Assembly: GCA_027257055.1 (NCBI GenBank)
Contig: JAPVLO010000572.1
Coordinates: 310,001 to 374,000, forward strand
From: Cephalopachus bancanus
Lineage: Eukaryota > Chordata > Mammalia > Primates > Tarsiidae
Direction of reading: 5' to 3'
Length of the DNA: 64,000 nucleotides
The position numbers and the translations under genes were made by a program. This document shows positions 20,434-32,043 of the stretch, in pieces (position 1 is the first letter of the stretch; each line of letters begins with the position of its first letter). The notes beneath the pieces were generated by a model that saw only the letters and a list, made by a program, of their open reading frames with translations, had not been told where the DNA came from and ran no database searches.

Positions 20434-20477
20434 ATCATTATAATGATGATGATGATGATGATGATGATGATAAAAAG
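20434..20477. repeat. (GAT)n microsatellite
   Basis: AATGATGATGATGATG repeats immediately after the L1 3' end, probably grown from its tail. Confidence 0.9.
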
Positions 20478-20967
<490 letters not shown>

Positions 20968-20979
20968 AGTAACAGAGAA

Positions 20980-21369
20980 GGTCATGCAAATAACAATAAT
21001 GGTAGCATTCAGAGTAATTTCCAATCCCTCTCCTTCAGGGTTTCAGTATGACTTGGACTTTGACTCCCATTAATGAAAAAAATCAGAGTTTCATTAAAAT
21101 CAGTACTAAAAACTTCTCTTTGTTTCAGTCTAACTTTTGCTGAAGATTTCTCATTGTTTACCCTTGTCCCACTCTTGCTGATTGATCTTATCAAAACCAA
21201 GAACTTAAGTCACTGGCAGCTCTCTGGGAATCCTGAACTATCAGATAAGAAGTCCAGCTATCCTGAAGCCATCATGAGGCAGAAGTCATATGTAGGTGCT
21301 CTGACTGAGTCTCAGCTGAGCTCAGTCCTCCACACTAAGGTGTGAGATGTGAGTGAACTGATCTTGAAC
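20980..21369. other. No recognised feature
   Basis: A 90-codon plus-strand frame at 21073-21345 has no recognisable domain or splice context. Confidence 0.4.
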
Positions 21370-21562
21370 CCTCCAGACAGGCGTCTGCTTGCTCAATACC
21401 ACCAAATAGCCTCAACTAGCACCACATGGAAAGAATCACCCAGCTGATTGATCTCTGTCCTGATTACTAACCCACAAATGTTTTAGGTATAATAAAATTG
21501 TAGTTTTAAGCCACTATGTTTTAGGGTCATTTGTTATCCAGCAATGATAACTGGAACATGTA
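21370..21562 (+). repeat. Ancient LTR-type repeat tail
   Basis: TTAAGCCACTATGTTTTAGGGTCATTTGTTATCCAGC and AATGATAACTGGAAC match a common eutherian repeat 3' end; family not named. Confidence 0.45.
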
Positions 21563-21734
21563 AACATATGCCTGTCATTTCTCTCTTGAATCTCAATTTC
21601 TTCATCTATAAAACAAAGGTTTGATGACCAGATGATCCCTAAGTTTCTTTCTGCTCTAAATCACCATGGCCCTATTCCATGTTTAGTGGCTCACCTGGGA
21701 CTAAAGCACTTGTATATTTTTTAACATTTTTTTA

Positions 21735-23163
21735 TATTCTTTAAAATGTCTTTTTTTTTTAATTTATTTCTTTATTACAAAGATGTGGGGTACAATTAAG
21801 GGTTAGGTATATAAACACCGATCATGCAGGTACCCTTGTTGATGAGGTATGCCCCCCTCCCCTAGCAGTTTCCTTCAACTGCCAATCCCAGCCCACCCTC
21901 GACAGTTTCCCACTACTGCCAATCACTTTCTTATAGCATTATAATTGTTCAAGGTCACCTTATGAGTGAGAACATATGGAACTCAGTTCTTTGTTTCTGT
22001 GATAAATCACTGAGTATAATCGACTCCAAATCCATCGAAGCTGCTGCAAAGTCCATATATTTGTCCTTCTTATGGCTGCATAATATTCCATTGTATATAT
22101 GTACCACATTTTTTAAATCCAGTTCAGTTTCATTGGGCAACAGGGTTGGTTACATGTTTTTGCTATTGTAAATAAAGCTGAAACAAACATTCATGTGTAG
22201 GAATCTTTTTTTTATAGAAATATTTGAGTTCCTCTGGGTATATCCCCAATAGGGGAATTGCTGGGTCATATGGAAGGTCAATTTCTAGTTCTTTCAGAAA
22301 TCGCCACACTGTCTTCCAAAGAGATTGTACTAGTCTGCATTCCTACCAGCAGTGCAGAGGCCTTCCTTTTTCTCCACATCCTTGCCAGCATCTGTTGTTG
22401 TTTGTTTTATTAAGGATGGCCTTTCTTACAGGGGTTAGGTGGTATCTCAGTGTGGTTTTGATTTGCATTTCTCTGATGATGAGTGAGACTGAGCACTTTT
22501 TCATGTGTCTGTTGGCTGTCCGTATATCTTCTTTTGATATTTGATATGTCTATTCATGTATTTTGCCCACTTAATAAAGAGGTTGCTTGTTTTTTTCCTT
22601 TCGGCGCATTTGAGTTCCTTGTAGATTCTAGATGTTAGGGTTTTGTCAGATAAGCAGTTGGCAAATATATTTTACCATTCTGTAGGCTGTCTCCCTGCTC
22701 TCTTGATGGTTTCTTTTGCTTTGCAGAAGTTCGTTAATTTGATGAGGTCCCACTTGTCTATTTTATTTCTTGAGATATTGGCCTTTAGGGGTTCTGAATA
22801 GGAATTGCTTCCCAGTTCCAGTTTTCATAAGGGTGTCTCCCGCGCTTTCTAAGATTCTTATAGTTTGAGGTTTTACATTTAGGACTTTGATCCATTTAGA
22901 GTCAATTTTTGTGTATGGTGATAGGTAGGGGTCCTGTTTCAATCTTCTGCACATGGTCAGCCAGTTTTCCCAGCACCATTTATTACTGAATGAGTTCTCC
23001 TCTCCCCATTGGTTGTTGTTGGAGGCTTTGTCAAAGATGAGTTTGTTGAGGAATTGAGGCTTTTCTTCTGGAATCTCTATCCTGTTCCATTGGTCTATAT
23101 GCCTGTTCTTGTACCAATACCAGGCAGTTTTGATTACTGTGGCCTTATAGTAAAGTTTGAAAT
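21735..23163 (-). mobile_element. Young 5'-truncated L1 (ORF2 C-terminus and 3' UTR)
   Basis: A 1.4 kb antisense L1 with a near-perfect long target-site duplication: CTTGTATATTTTTTAACATTT (21709-21729) and CTTGTATATATTTTTTAACATTT (23164-23186). Read on the minus strand, the ORF2 C-terminal part stays open for about 146 codons from 23203 down to 22763, with the typical [16 protein letters not shown] and KWCWENWL stretches, so this copy is relatively recent. The endonuclease and reverse-transcriptase catalytic parts are absent, so it cannot move by itself. The 3' UTR (AAAGATGTGGGGTACAATTAAGG) is that of the local L1 lineage. Confidence 0.9.
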
Positions 23164-23391
23164 CTTGTATATATTTTTTAACATTTTTATTTTTTAAAAC
23201 CATTTTTAAAAAATCATGTAAGCAGAGCAGGGCTCTTAAATACAGAAAGGACTTTGTGATTGAGGTAAAGAGAGAAAGTAATAGCTTACTCAGTGCCAGA
23301 GCAGGGGCAGAAGAAGGACGGGATGAGGTAGAAATGAGAAGGCAGGGCAGCAGCAGGAAAGAGGGGAAAGCTGAGGCTTAAGAGATGTTGA

Positions 23392-23620
23392 GCCTAGCAC
23401 TGTGGCTCATGCCTGTATCCCAACACGTCAGGATGCCAAAGCAGGAGGAGCAATATGGTAAGACCCAGTCTCTACAAACAAATTTTTTAAAATTAGTGGG
23501 ACACAGTGGTATATACCTGTAGTCCCAGCTACTTGGAAGCCTGAGGTGGGAGAATCGCTTGAGTCCAGGAATTTAAGGTTTGCAGCACTGCACTCTAGAC
23601 TGGAAGATTGGGGGGGGGGT
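23392..23620 (+). mobile_element. Degenerate Alu
   Basis: GAGCCTAGCACTGTGGCTCATGCCTG ... CACTGCACTCTAGACTGG, with a large deletion in the left arm; ends in a G tract instead of a clean A tail. Confidence 0.75.
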
Positions 23621-23834
23621 AATTAAGTCCCCTGTCCTGCATATCTGAGTTGTCTGCATAGGTATTGTGGTTTTTTATGGTGTCTCATGCTTCAAGGTCA
23701 ACAGTGAAACCCCTGGATAGGAGGCAAGAGTGCACATCTGGGACATAAGTTGGTCAGAAAGGTATTATTGTTATTATTTTAAAATACATTGTCTGAGTCT
23801 TCCTGCCTTAAGTCTTTTTTTTTTTTTTTTTGCT

Positions 23835-24125
23835 GCATTCACTGTTTTATTCATAATCACCAAAACCTGGAGACCACCAAGATGATCAGCAAGGGAAAAA
23901 ATAAATAGTGGTACACCTATAGAACAGAAAGCAACTCAGTGATGAAAGGGAACATGTCATTGATCCCACAGGAACATGGAACTTAGATGCATTTCCCTAA
24001 GTGAAAAAAGCCAAACCCAAAAGGCTACCCACTGCAGGATTCCAATTTATAAACCATTCTGGAAGAAGCCTAACCATGGGGAGAAATTAGGACTGCCAGG
24101 AGATGATGTAATGGGGAGACTTGGC
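23835..24125 (+). mobile_element. Ancient L1M fragment
   Basis: Sense L1M 3' text: CAAAACCTGGAGACCACCAAGATG, GGTACACCTATAGAACAG, AAAAAAGCCAAACCCAAAAGGC, GATTCCAATTTATAAACCATTCTGGAAGAAGCC. Confidence 0.7.
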
Positions 24126-24127
24126 TA

Positions 24128-24180
24128 CATGCTGGGGACATGCTGGGGACTTTGAGGACATGCTGGGGACTTTGAGGATG
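24128..24180. repeat. Short tandem repeat, about 21-bp unit
   Basis: GACATGCTGGGGACTTTGAG occurs about 2.5 times in a row next to the L1M end. Confidence 0.85.
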
Positions 24181-25194
24181 AAGGAGCTGCTCCTTGAGGC
24201 ACTGGAGTGGAAGACTCCCCAAATTAGTTCAGACTCATGGAACTGTACTTCCAGACTGGATGTTCATGTGTGCAAGCTCCCAAATGTCTCTCAAAGCCAC
24301 AGTTCTCTCACTGCTGCCACCAGCATTACTCCTGCTGATGTCACAGCAGAGAGTGTGTCACTGGAGAGACTGTCACTGCCACCTCATAGGATCTAACAAC
24401 CCTGCTTTAAGACTTATATCTGCAAAGTATGAGTTTTAACTATAGAATCCATTGAAACTATACAAATAAATCTAAAATTAAGCATCATATACTCTTTTCC
24501 ATGTATAGTTACATGGCATAAACTTTTAAAAACAGAAAATTTTAATTTTAACTGTTACTGCTATCTAATAATTTTAGGCTTGTCAAATCATCTTTCCCCT
24601 ACTCCAACCCCATAAAAATTTCCATATGCTGCCATCAAGTATATTAGTACTGTCATGGCAGTTGAAAATTTAAGGTGAGTGATTGAAAATTATGTGTGCA
24701 GTCAAAGCAAATCACTCAGAAGACACAAGAGCTAGGTTTTGATTCCCATCTTCACGCACTCTGCTCATGACACAAGGTATTCAATATTAAATCATCAAAA
24801 TTTGGAAGGAGGGATCAGAGACAGAGAGGGAAGGAGGGAGGGGGGGAGGGAGAGAGGGAAAGAAGAGGAGAGGAGAGGAGAGAACACAAATTATCCACTG
24901 GAAAGAAAAATAAACTTTTTCTCCTTCATGCTACTAATTTATTTACTGAACATTCAAAGACACAGGGAAGATTAGGAGGCACCATGAAGTAAAAGGCAGA
25001 GTAAACAGCAGGAACCCTTGGAGGAGAGTGAACCTCAGTTTCCACCCACTTTATTAGTGGAATGTTCTTTGGTGAGTTTCCCAAACTCTCACGGCCTGAG
25101 CTTCTTTGCAGGTTCAATGGAAAGGATAAGAAAACCAACATTACAGCTTTATTGTAAAGCCTAAATGAGATTATATGTGCTTTTCCTTTTTCTC
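24181..25194. other. Unique DNA with a purine tract
   Basis: 24815-24885 is a GGGAGGGAGA-type polypurine tract, capable of unusual helical structure. Otherwise no repeat or gene is supported. Confidence 0.5.
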
Positions 25195-25345
25195 TTACTG
25201 CACTTTGCTGCATGTCTGACTCCTCTGATTAATCTGTGAGCTGCTGGAGAGTAGAAGGGCATTACTCTTCTTTATATCCTTGGCCTTGGAAATTCATCCA
25301 GCACAGAGTATGAATCACAGAGCAGTCCTTACATAAATGTTTAAG
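25195..25345 (+). mobile_element. L2 LINE 3' end
   Basis: TAATCTGTGAGCTGCTGGAGAGTAGAAGGGC, TTTATATCCTTGGCC, CCAGCACAGAGTATG and CTTACATAAATGTTTAAGTAG follow the L2 3' UTR. Confidence 0.6.
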
Positions 25346-25648
25346 TAGAAAGTCACTTGTTTAACAGTGTCCTCCCATATGTGAATAACTGTGCTATGTA
25401 TTATTAGGACAAGATACAAGCATTAAAAATACATATCCACAAAGGTAGGCTGGAGGGTTCAGAGTCTGGAGGCAATGCCATTAATAAGTGAATAAGACAC
25501 AGCACAAATGTATAGAGGTATGAAATATCCCAGGAATGAGAAAAAATCCTGTGGAACCTAGTATGAAGGATAAATACAAGGACAGAAAGGTGCTTGGCCT
25601 CATTGTGAGAGACTCATATGAAAACTGGTATTGGTCAAGACAATTTTT

Positions 25649-25932
25649 TTTTTTTTTTTGAGTTGGAGTCTCACTCTGTCGCCCAAACTGGAGTGCAGTG
25701 GCCGCTTCCGGCCACCGCGCCTCGACCTGCTGGGCTCCGGCGATCCTTCCGCCTCAGCCTTCCAAGTAGCCGGAATTACAGGCATGCGCTACCACGCCCG
25801 GCTGATTTTTTGATTTATTGTGGAGATGAGGTCTCGCTGCCCAGGTGGGTCTCGAACTCACGGGCTCAGGCAATCCACTCACCTCAGCCTCCCAAAGGCA
25901 TGGGATTACAGACTGAGCCACCGAGCCCGGCT
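25649..25932 (-). mobile_element. Very young Alu
   Basis: Antisense dimer flanked by a perfect 12-bp AAGACAATTTTT (25637-25648, 25933-25944). CpG-rich and of the subfamily lacking AACTTGG (CTCGCTGCCCAGGTGGGTC), one of the least decayed copies here. Confidence 0.95.
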
Positions 25933-26038
25933 AAGACAATTTTTATTGCAATGGTCAAAACTGTAGCCTGAACAAGTCTTGGAGGGGCAGGAACTGTTGC
26001 CTTGGTGTTGCCTGGAAACAGAGACTAGAAAGATGACA

Positions 26039-26041
<3 letters not shown>

Positions 26042-26091
<50 letters not shown>
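26042..26091. repeat. (CT)25 microsatellite
   Basis: Fifty bases of uninterrupted CT within a pyrimidine-rich stretch to 26160. Confidence 0.97.
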
Positions 26092-26094
<3 letters not shown>

Positions 26095-26099
26095 TCTCA

Positions 26100-26609
26100 C
26101 TCCTCGACTCTTCTCCCTCTCCTTCTTTGTCTTCCTCTCTCTTTCTCTCATTTGTTTCTCCCATCTCTTAATGGTGTTTTTATTTTCTCCTTCTGCAGAT
26201 GGCACTGCTTTCAGCAAGGTTACATTTTAGTATAGGAATCAGTTAAGAAAAAAGGAATTGCCCCCTCCACTCCCTTCCCTTACCTCCATTCCTCACCCTT
26301 ATAATTCTAGTCAGAAAAAAAAAAAAATCCCAGAGAAGTCTTCTGATGGGCTAGACTTGGCTCACATGTCCAACCTGGACCAGATGCTATAGCCAAGAGA
26401 ATGAGGTATTATATTCAACAAAATTATATCAATACCCATTTCTGTAGCCAGGGAAGGAAGTGGAGTATTTTATTAACAGCACCACAAGAAGTTCATAATT
26501 AGAGTTAAAGAGAAGATATTTTCTCAAAGAAAGTGTTGCTATTCTGAGATGCCAGAATACTTTGAGTCTAACATGCTAACAAAATTTGAGCTTACATAAT
26601 TATAACAGT
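26100..26609. other. No recognised gene or repeat
   Basis: Pyrimidine-rich then AT-rich unique DNA. Confidence 0.4.
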
Positions 26610-26813
26610 AATAATAGAAATAACAGTAACATAATTTATTGAATGTTTGCTTTGTGTCCAGCTGTATGAAACGTATTTTGTATATGCTATTTTAATTTTT
26701 TCAACAATCTCATGAGAAATATATTATTAATACCTATTTTACAGATAAAGCAATTGAGGTACAGAGAAGATAAGCAAGTTGTCTGGGGTCACACGATATA
26801 CAGATTTGAATCC
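26610..26813 (+). repeat. MIR SINE
   Basis: TTATTGAATGTTTGCTTTGTGTCC, CAATCTCATGAGAAATATATTATTAATACC, TTTTACAGATAAAGCAATTGAGGTACAGAGAAG and CACACGATATACAG follow the MIR consensus. The end appears to resume after the next Alu (CCTTTAACCATTATCTTATG). Confidence 0.85.
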
Positions 26814-27108
26814 AAGCCGGGCTCGGTGGCTCAGCCTGTAATCCCGCTCCTTGGGAGGCTGAGGTGAGTGGATTGCCTGAACCCGAGGGTTCAAGACCCG
26901 CCTGGGAAACTTGGCGAGACCTCATCTCCACAATAAATCAAAAAATCAACCGGACGTGGTAGCGCATGCCTGTAATTCCGGCTACTTGGAAGGCTGAGGC
27001 GGAAGGATCGCCGGAGCCCAGCAGGTCGAGGCTGCGGTGACCGGGAGCGGCCACTGCACTCCAATCTGGGCGACAGAGTGAGACTCCAACTAAAAAAAAA
27101 AAAAAAAA
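26814..27108 (+). mobile_element. Young Alu replacing part of a MIR
   Basis: Sense dimer (AGCCGGGCTCGGTGGCTCAG to A18). No flanking duplication is visible, and the MIR bases expected between its two halves are missing. Confidence 0.92.
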
Positions 27109-27169
27109 AATAGGAAACTATCCTTTAACCATTATCTTATGTAAAAATAGGAGAACGATAAGAAGTTTT

Positions 27170-27230
27170 AAAATAAATTCATCTTGGGGCGGGGCGGGCG
27201 TGGGGTGTAGGGGAAAAAAATAAATTCATC
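27170..27230. other. Tiny G-rich insertion with A tail and duplicated flanks
   Basis: AAAATAAATTCATC (27170-27183) is repeated perfectly at 27217-27230 around a 30-base G-rich segment ending in A. The left junction TTTT/AAAA fits an L1 endonuclease site. The insert has five G-runs (GGGGCGGGGCGGGCGTGGGG...), a strong G-quadruplex motif. Confidence 0.8.
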
Positions 27231-27853
27231 CTTTAGAAATACCTCTCTGGTATTGCGCAGAAATTGGACTCAAGAAAGGAAATACACTGCAAATAAAGAG
27301 GCTGCTGCGACTGCAGTGCATCTGGAGTTCCAGAAAGAAGAGGGCTGGGATTAAATGGACAGCTACACACCTAGTCAAGCCCTGGCACTTATCCAAGCTT
27401 ACTGACACTGCTCTTCGCTGTCTCTCTCATGCTGGAGACAAGTACTTGCCACAAATAGTAGCTACAACTGAAGCAAAATGTATTTAATTACATTATCTTA
27501 GGTATTCAAATTTAACTCCACAGAATTTATAAGTTAAACTGGAGCATTTGAAAGATTGCTGGCAAAAGAAGATACGAAGGAATAAATAGAACTCATTTAT
27601 GGATCACATTTTATCATTGTTATTAATTATGAATGAATGTGGCTAATGGTTATCTCTATGGGATAGGATTTTATTTTCTGCTTTGTGCTCCTAAATCCTA
27701 ATTTTGTACTATTACTATATTGTTAAAGAGTTAGTTAAAACTCATGCAGTTAAAAGAGTTAGTTAAAACTCCATTATATAGTTTTCTGGTCTTGTGAGAC
27801 TATGAGAGAACTTAGATGCAGTCAGCTAGGGGCGTTTGAAAACACCCACGCTG
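27231..27853. other. Unique DNA
   Basis: No named repeat. A short direct duplication, AAAGAGTTAGTTAAAACTC, occurs twice at about 27724-27742 and 27753-27771. Confidence 0.5.
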
Positions 27854-28168
27854 GCCAGGTTCGGTGACTCAGCCTGTAATCCCAGCACTTTGGGAGGCCA
27901 AGGCGAGTGGATTGCCTGAGCCCGTGGGTTCGAGACCAGCCCGGGCAAATTGGCGAGACCTGTCTCTACAATAAATGAAAAATTAGTAGTGCGCGCCTGT
28001 AGTTCTAGCTACTTGGAAGACTGAGGCGGAAGTATCACAGGAGTCCAGCAGGTTGACACTGCAGTGGTCGTGAGCGTGCCACTGCACTCCAACCTGGGCG
28101 ACAGAGTGAGACTCCAACTCAAAAAAAGAAAAAGGAAAACGAAAACGAAAAAAGAAGAGAAAAGAAAG
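27854..28168 (+). mobile_element. Alu
   Basis: Sense dimer with a GAAAACGAAAACG-type tail, flanked by CACCCACGCTG (27843-27853) and CACCCACACTG (28169-28179). Confidence 0.93.
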
Positions 28169-28484
28169 CACCCACACTGTCAAAACACGGACTGTTCTGG
28201 GAGCTCTCCAGGGTGCTGAACGGCTTCTCCTGAAACTGATCAGTGAACCCTTGTGCCTCTCTACTGACTGCCCTGAATCTCTCCCTTCTGATCAGCTGCT
28301 TGTCTCAACTACGTCTTAAGGCAATTCCCAATAGGTTTTACCTATTAACTTTATGCTGATGCCTTCAAAATCTATTGAACCATCATTTTCTTCTCACCCA
28401 AGTTCTTATTTGTAATTTCTCTTGCCATTAGTCTTCACTAATTTATTTAACAAATACTGAGAGTAGACAGAATGTAAAATTCAA

Positions 28485-30019
28485 AACTATAAAATGTATA
28501 AAAGGAGATAGCAAAGCAGAAAATCTATGTGACTTGGGTTTGATTTTTAAATGCAACACCAAGACCATTATCCATGGGTTAAAAAATTGATGTTGAAGTT
28601 CATTAAAATCTAAAACTTCTGCTCTTCTAAAGACACTATTAGGAGAATTAAAAGACAAAGCACAGACTGGGAGAAAATTTTTTCAAAAGATACATCTGGT
28701 AAAGAACTTGCATCCAAAATATGCAAATAACTCAATGCTCAACAATAAGAAGATAAACAACTCACTTTAGAAAATGGGCAAAAGACCTGAACAGATACTT
28801 CATCAAAGAAGATGTACATATGGCAAATAAGCATATGAAAAGATGCTCAACATCTTGGAAACTGGAATTAAAACAATGAGATACACTGTACACCTATTTT
28901 AATGGTTGAAGTCTTTTTAAAAACTGACAAGACCAAATGCTGGCAAAGATGTAAAGCAACAGAAACTTTCATCATTGCTGGATAATGATACAGTCACTTT
29001 GGAAGACAATTTGTCAGTTTCTTACAAAGCTAAATATAGTCTTTTTTTTTCCTCCCAAGTTGGAGTCTTACTCCCTCGCCCAGGCTAGAGTGCAGTAGCA
29101 CACTCACGGCCACCCCAGCATCGACCTGCTGGGCTCTGGGGACCCTTCCGCCTCAGCCTTCCAATTAGCCAGAACTACAGGCATGCACTACCATGCCCTG
29201 CTAATTTTTGATTTAGTGTAGAGATTAGGTCTTGCCAAGATGCCCAGGCTGTTCTTGAACCTGAGTGCTCAGGCAATCCACTCACCTTGGGCTCCCAAAG
29301 TGCTGAGATTACAGGCTTGAGTCACCGCGCCCAGCCAACATAGTCTTAACATGTGATCTAGCCATCACACACTTAGCTATTTATCTAAATGTATATTTTC
29401 ACACAAAAACCTGCACACAAATGTTTATAGCTGCTTTACTTATAATTGCCAAAAACTGGATGCAACCAAGATGTCCTTCAACAGATAAACAAATGGATAC
29501 ACCTGCACAGTGATTAATCTTGCTCAGTAAAAAGAAAAGACCTATGAAGCCATGAAAGGAAAGTTTTCATGAAGGAAACTTTGAATGCCTGTTCCTAAGT
29601 GAAAGAAGTCAGTCTGAAAAGACTATGTATTACATGATGCAACTAAAATGACATTCTGGAAAAGGCAAAACTATAGATAGTAAAAGGATCAGTGGTAGGG
29701 GAAGGAGGACAGGGGGTGCAGGAAGTTTTTAGGGGAGTGAAACTAAGCTGTATGATATTATAATGGCATATACTTAGCATTATGCATTTGTCAAAACCTG
29801 TAGAACTGTACAACGCAAAGAGTAAACCTTAACATAAACTATTGACTTTAGTTAATAATTATATGTCAATTGGTTCATTAATTGCAACAAATGTGCCACT
29901 CTAATACAACTTGTTAATAATAGAAGAAATTGGGATTGGGGGAGGGGAGTTATATTATAACTGTACTATCTGCTCAATTTTTCTGTGAACCTAAAACTGT
30001 TCTAAAAATTAAAAGCTAT
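28485..30019 (+). mobile_element. Ancient L1 3' half split by an Alu
   Basis: Sense L1 ORF2 into 3' UTR in two blocks (28485-29040, 29338-30019): AAACTTCTGCTCTTCTAAAGACAC, AATGGGCAAAAGACCTGAACAG, CCAAAAACTGGATGCAACCAAGATG, TTCTGTGAACCTAAAACTG, AAATTAAAAGC. Many stops; not functional. Confidence 0.9.
29041..29337 (-). mobile_element. Alu inside L1
   Basis: Antisense dimer; ATAGTCTT repeats on both sides (29035-29042, 29340-29347). Confidence 0.92.
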
Positions 30020-30157
30020 TGTTGATTGTTTGGTTGATTGATTGTAGAGACAGACTCTAGCTATGCTGCCAAGTCTGGTCTTGAACTCCTCAAACACTCT
30101 TCCTGTCTCAGCCTCCCGAAGTGCTGGGATTACAGGCATGAGCCACCACACCTGGCA
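30020..30157 (-). repeat. Alu left monomer (FLAM-like)
   Basis: Antisense monomer TTGTAGAGACAGACTCTAGCTATGCTGCC to GCATGAGCCACCACACCTGGC, abutting the L1 3' end. Confidence 0.75.
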
Positions 30158-30159
30158 AT

Positions 30160-30765
30160 TAAAATAATAATATTGAGTGTCTATTGTGTATCAGTCATTG
30201 CACTAGGAGCTGGGATTAGAACATGAACCCAAAGAATATGATCTGACCCTCCTGGTATTTACAGTCCAGTGTGTAGGGAGGGGTATGTCACTAATCAAAT
30301 CACAAATAAGTTCATACCTTATGCACAGCACAAATAAGTGCATAATTATATACTGCTGTGAATGAAAGCTTCATAGGCCCATGAGAACTCATACCTGGTC
30401 TGGAGAGTTAGAGAAGTCTTGCTTAATGAAGAGATAGTCAAACTGTGGTCTGAAAGGTGAATAGGAATTATACTAGCTTGTGTGTATGGAATGAAGGTGT
30501 TAGGAGGAGAATTACTGACAAAGGGTAAGTAAGGAGAACTTACAGTGAGACACAGTGTGTACTTGACAACTGAAGGAAGACTTGTGTGGCCAGAGCACAA
30601 AAAGCAAGAGGCAGAATGCACAAGCTAAAGCTAAAGAGACTGATAAAGGTCACACTGCAGAGAACACTCTGGGCCATGAAGAAAGTTTGTAGTCTTAATC
30701 AAAATCAGAAGGAATAGCTTGAAGAGTGTTCAGCAGTGTGTCATGATCGCCTTTGAAAAAGACTT
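30160..30765 (-). mobile_element. L2 LINE fragment
   Basis: Antisense L2 3' region: GTCTATTGTGTATCAGTCATTGCACTAGGAGC, TGACCCTCCTGGTATTTACAGTCCAG, then the degraded ORF2 side to about 30765. Confidence 0.6.
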
Positions 30766-30767
30766 CT

Positions 30768-31052
30768 GGGCCAGGTGTGGTGGCTTAAAGCCTGTAATCC
30801 CAGCATTTTGGAAGGCCGAGGTGAAATGACTGCCAGAGCCCAGGGGTTTGAGACCGGCCTGGGCAACTTGATGAGACTTCATCTCTACAATGTATCAAAA
30901 AATTAGCCGGGCATGGTAGCATGCACCTGTGGTTCCAGCTACTTGGAAGACTGAGGTGGAAGGATCGCCTCAGGTCAATGCTGGGGTGGCTGTGAACATG
31001 CCACTGTACTCCAACCTGGGCAATAAAGTGAGATTCTGAAAAAAAAGAAAAG
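30768..31052 (+). mobile_element. Alu
   Basis: Sense dimer (GGGCCAGGTGTGGTGGCTTAAAGCC to an AAAAAAAGAAAAGAAAAAAA tail). Confidence 0.9.
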
Positions 31053-31500
31053 AAAAAAATTTTAGACTATCACAGTCTACCTTTGGCTTCTAATGACTTA
31101 TGTTTCTCCTCATGCAAAATATCCCCAACCATAGCTCCCAAGATATTTCCATGCTGGGAGATGGCCATACTGGGAGAAACTTAACCTTGCTATTTGGAGA
31201 GGCCCATGTGGAAGATAATTGAGGCTTTTTGCCAACAGCCCCAGCTGAGCTTCCAGCTGACAGCCAGTACCAACTTGTCAAGTGTGTTAGTGAAGACATC
31301 TTGGGTACTGATCCTCCAGCCCCATCAGGCTGTTCCAGCTAACACTACATGGAGCCAACAAGTTGTTGGCTAATCACCAAGTATTTGGTTACCAAGCTCT
31401 GACCAAATTGCAGAATTATGTGCAAATAAGTGATAGCTGTTATTTTAAGCCAGTACCTTTCAAGATACTTTGTTACACAGCAATAGATAACTGAAACAGT
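31053..31500 (+). repeat. Ancient LTR-type repeat
   Basis: GAGAGGCCCATGTGGAAGATAATTGAGG, CCAGCTGACAGCCAGTACCAACTTG, GATCCTCCAGCCCCATCAGG and the tail TTTTAAGCCAGTACC ... TTGTTACACAGCAATAGATAACTG belong to a eutherian LTR-like family that I cannot name. Confidence 0.5.
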
Positions 31501-31504
31501 CCAC

Positions 31505-31625
31505 TTTTCTGAGGCTGAATTTTCTCTACTATAAATTAGAAATAATAATAATATCTACCTCAGATTTGTCGTAAGGATAAGTAAAGCAATTCCTGGCACC
31601 AGAAGTACTCAAATATTGCTATTAT
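31505..31625 (-). repeat. MIR fragment
   Basis: Antisense MIR: AAATTAGAAATAATAATAATATCTACCTCAG, then AATTCCTGGCACCAG. Confidence 0.6.
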
Positions 31626-31689
31626 TATTCTGGCAGCCACCAAAGAAGTGCTTGATAATTGATAATTTTACTGAACAATATTGATTCAA

Positions 31690-31952
31690 TAGACAAGAGC
31701 AATTGTCACCTTCTCTGGCTGCCCTGTGTCTAACAGAACCTCTCAGTCACTCTGCTCATTTTTTGTTTTTTGGGTTTTGTTTTTTTTTTTTGCTTCATAG
31801 CACTTATCACCACTTGAAAAGAATTTTGTATTATCTGTCTTTCTTATTATAATATATGTCCCATGAGAGTCAAGACTTTGATTTGCTGTGATATGCCTAC
31901 TGCCTAGAACAATGCCCTGTCATGTAGAAGATCAGTAAATATTTGTTGAATG
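31690..31952 (+). mobile_element. L2-like 3' end
   Basis: TTCATAGCACTTATCACCACTTG, CCCATGAGAGTCAAGAC, CTGCCTAGAACAATGCCCTG, CAGTAAATATTTGTTGAATGG. A T-rich tract lies inside. Confidence 0.6.
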
Positions 31953-32010
31953 GTATTGCTCATAAATTTCCATTTCTCACAAAAGGAATTATAGAAACTG
32001 TCCTGTATTT

Positions 32011-32011
<1 letters not shown>

Positions 32012-32043
<32 letters not shown>

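Larger units (their letters stand above)
19425..20437 (+). mobile_element. L1 3' end with nested L1 tail and Alu
   Basis: Sense L1 ORF2 tail (AACCTCTTTGGAAGACAGTGTGGCG ... ACTGGATAAAAAAAATG, to 19641) resumes at 20100 (AAAAAAATGCGGTACATATACAC) and runs to its 3' end at about 20437. Between the two AAAAAAATG copies sits a separate L1 3' UTR piece (19642-19788) and an Alu. All copies share the lineage 3' UTR (TTGGCAGTAGTGGGAAACTG, CTCATCAACAAGGGTACCTGC). Confidence 0.85.

Noticed and set aside
22763..23203. 146-codon minus-strand frame as a gene
   Set aside because: It is the ORF2 C-terminal part of a truncated L1 with target-site duplications.
25906..26230. Frames with long Arg-Glu or Ser-Leu runs
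   Set aside because: They are translations of the (CT)25 microsatellite and its pyrimidine flank.
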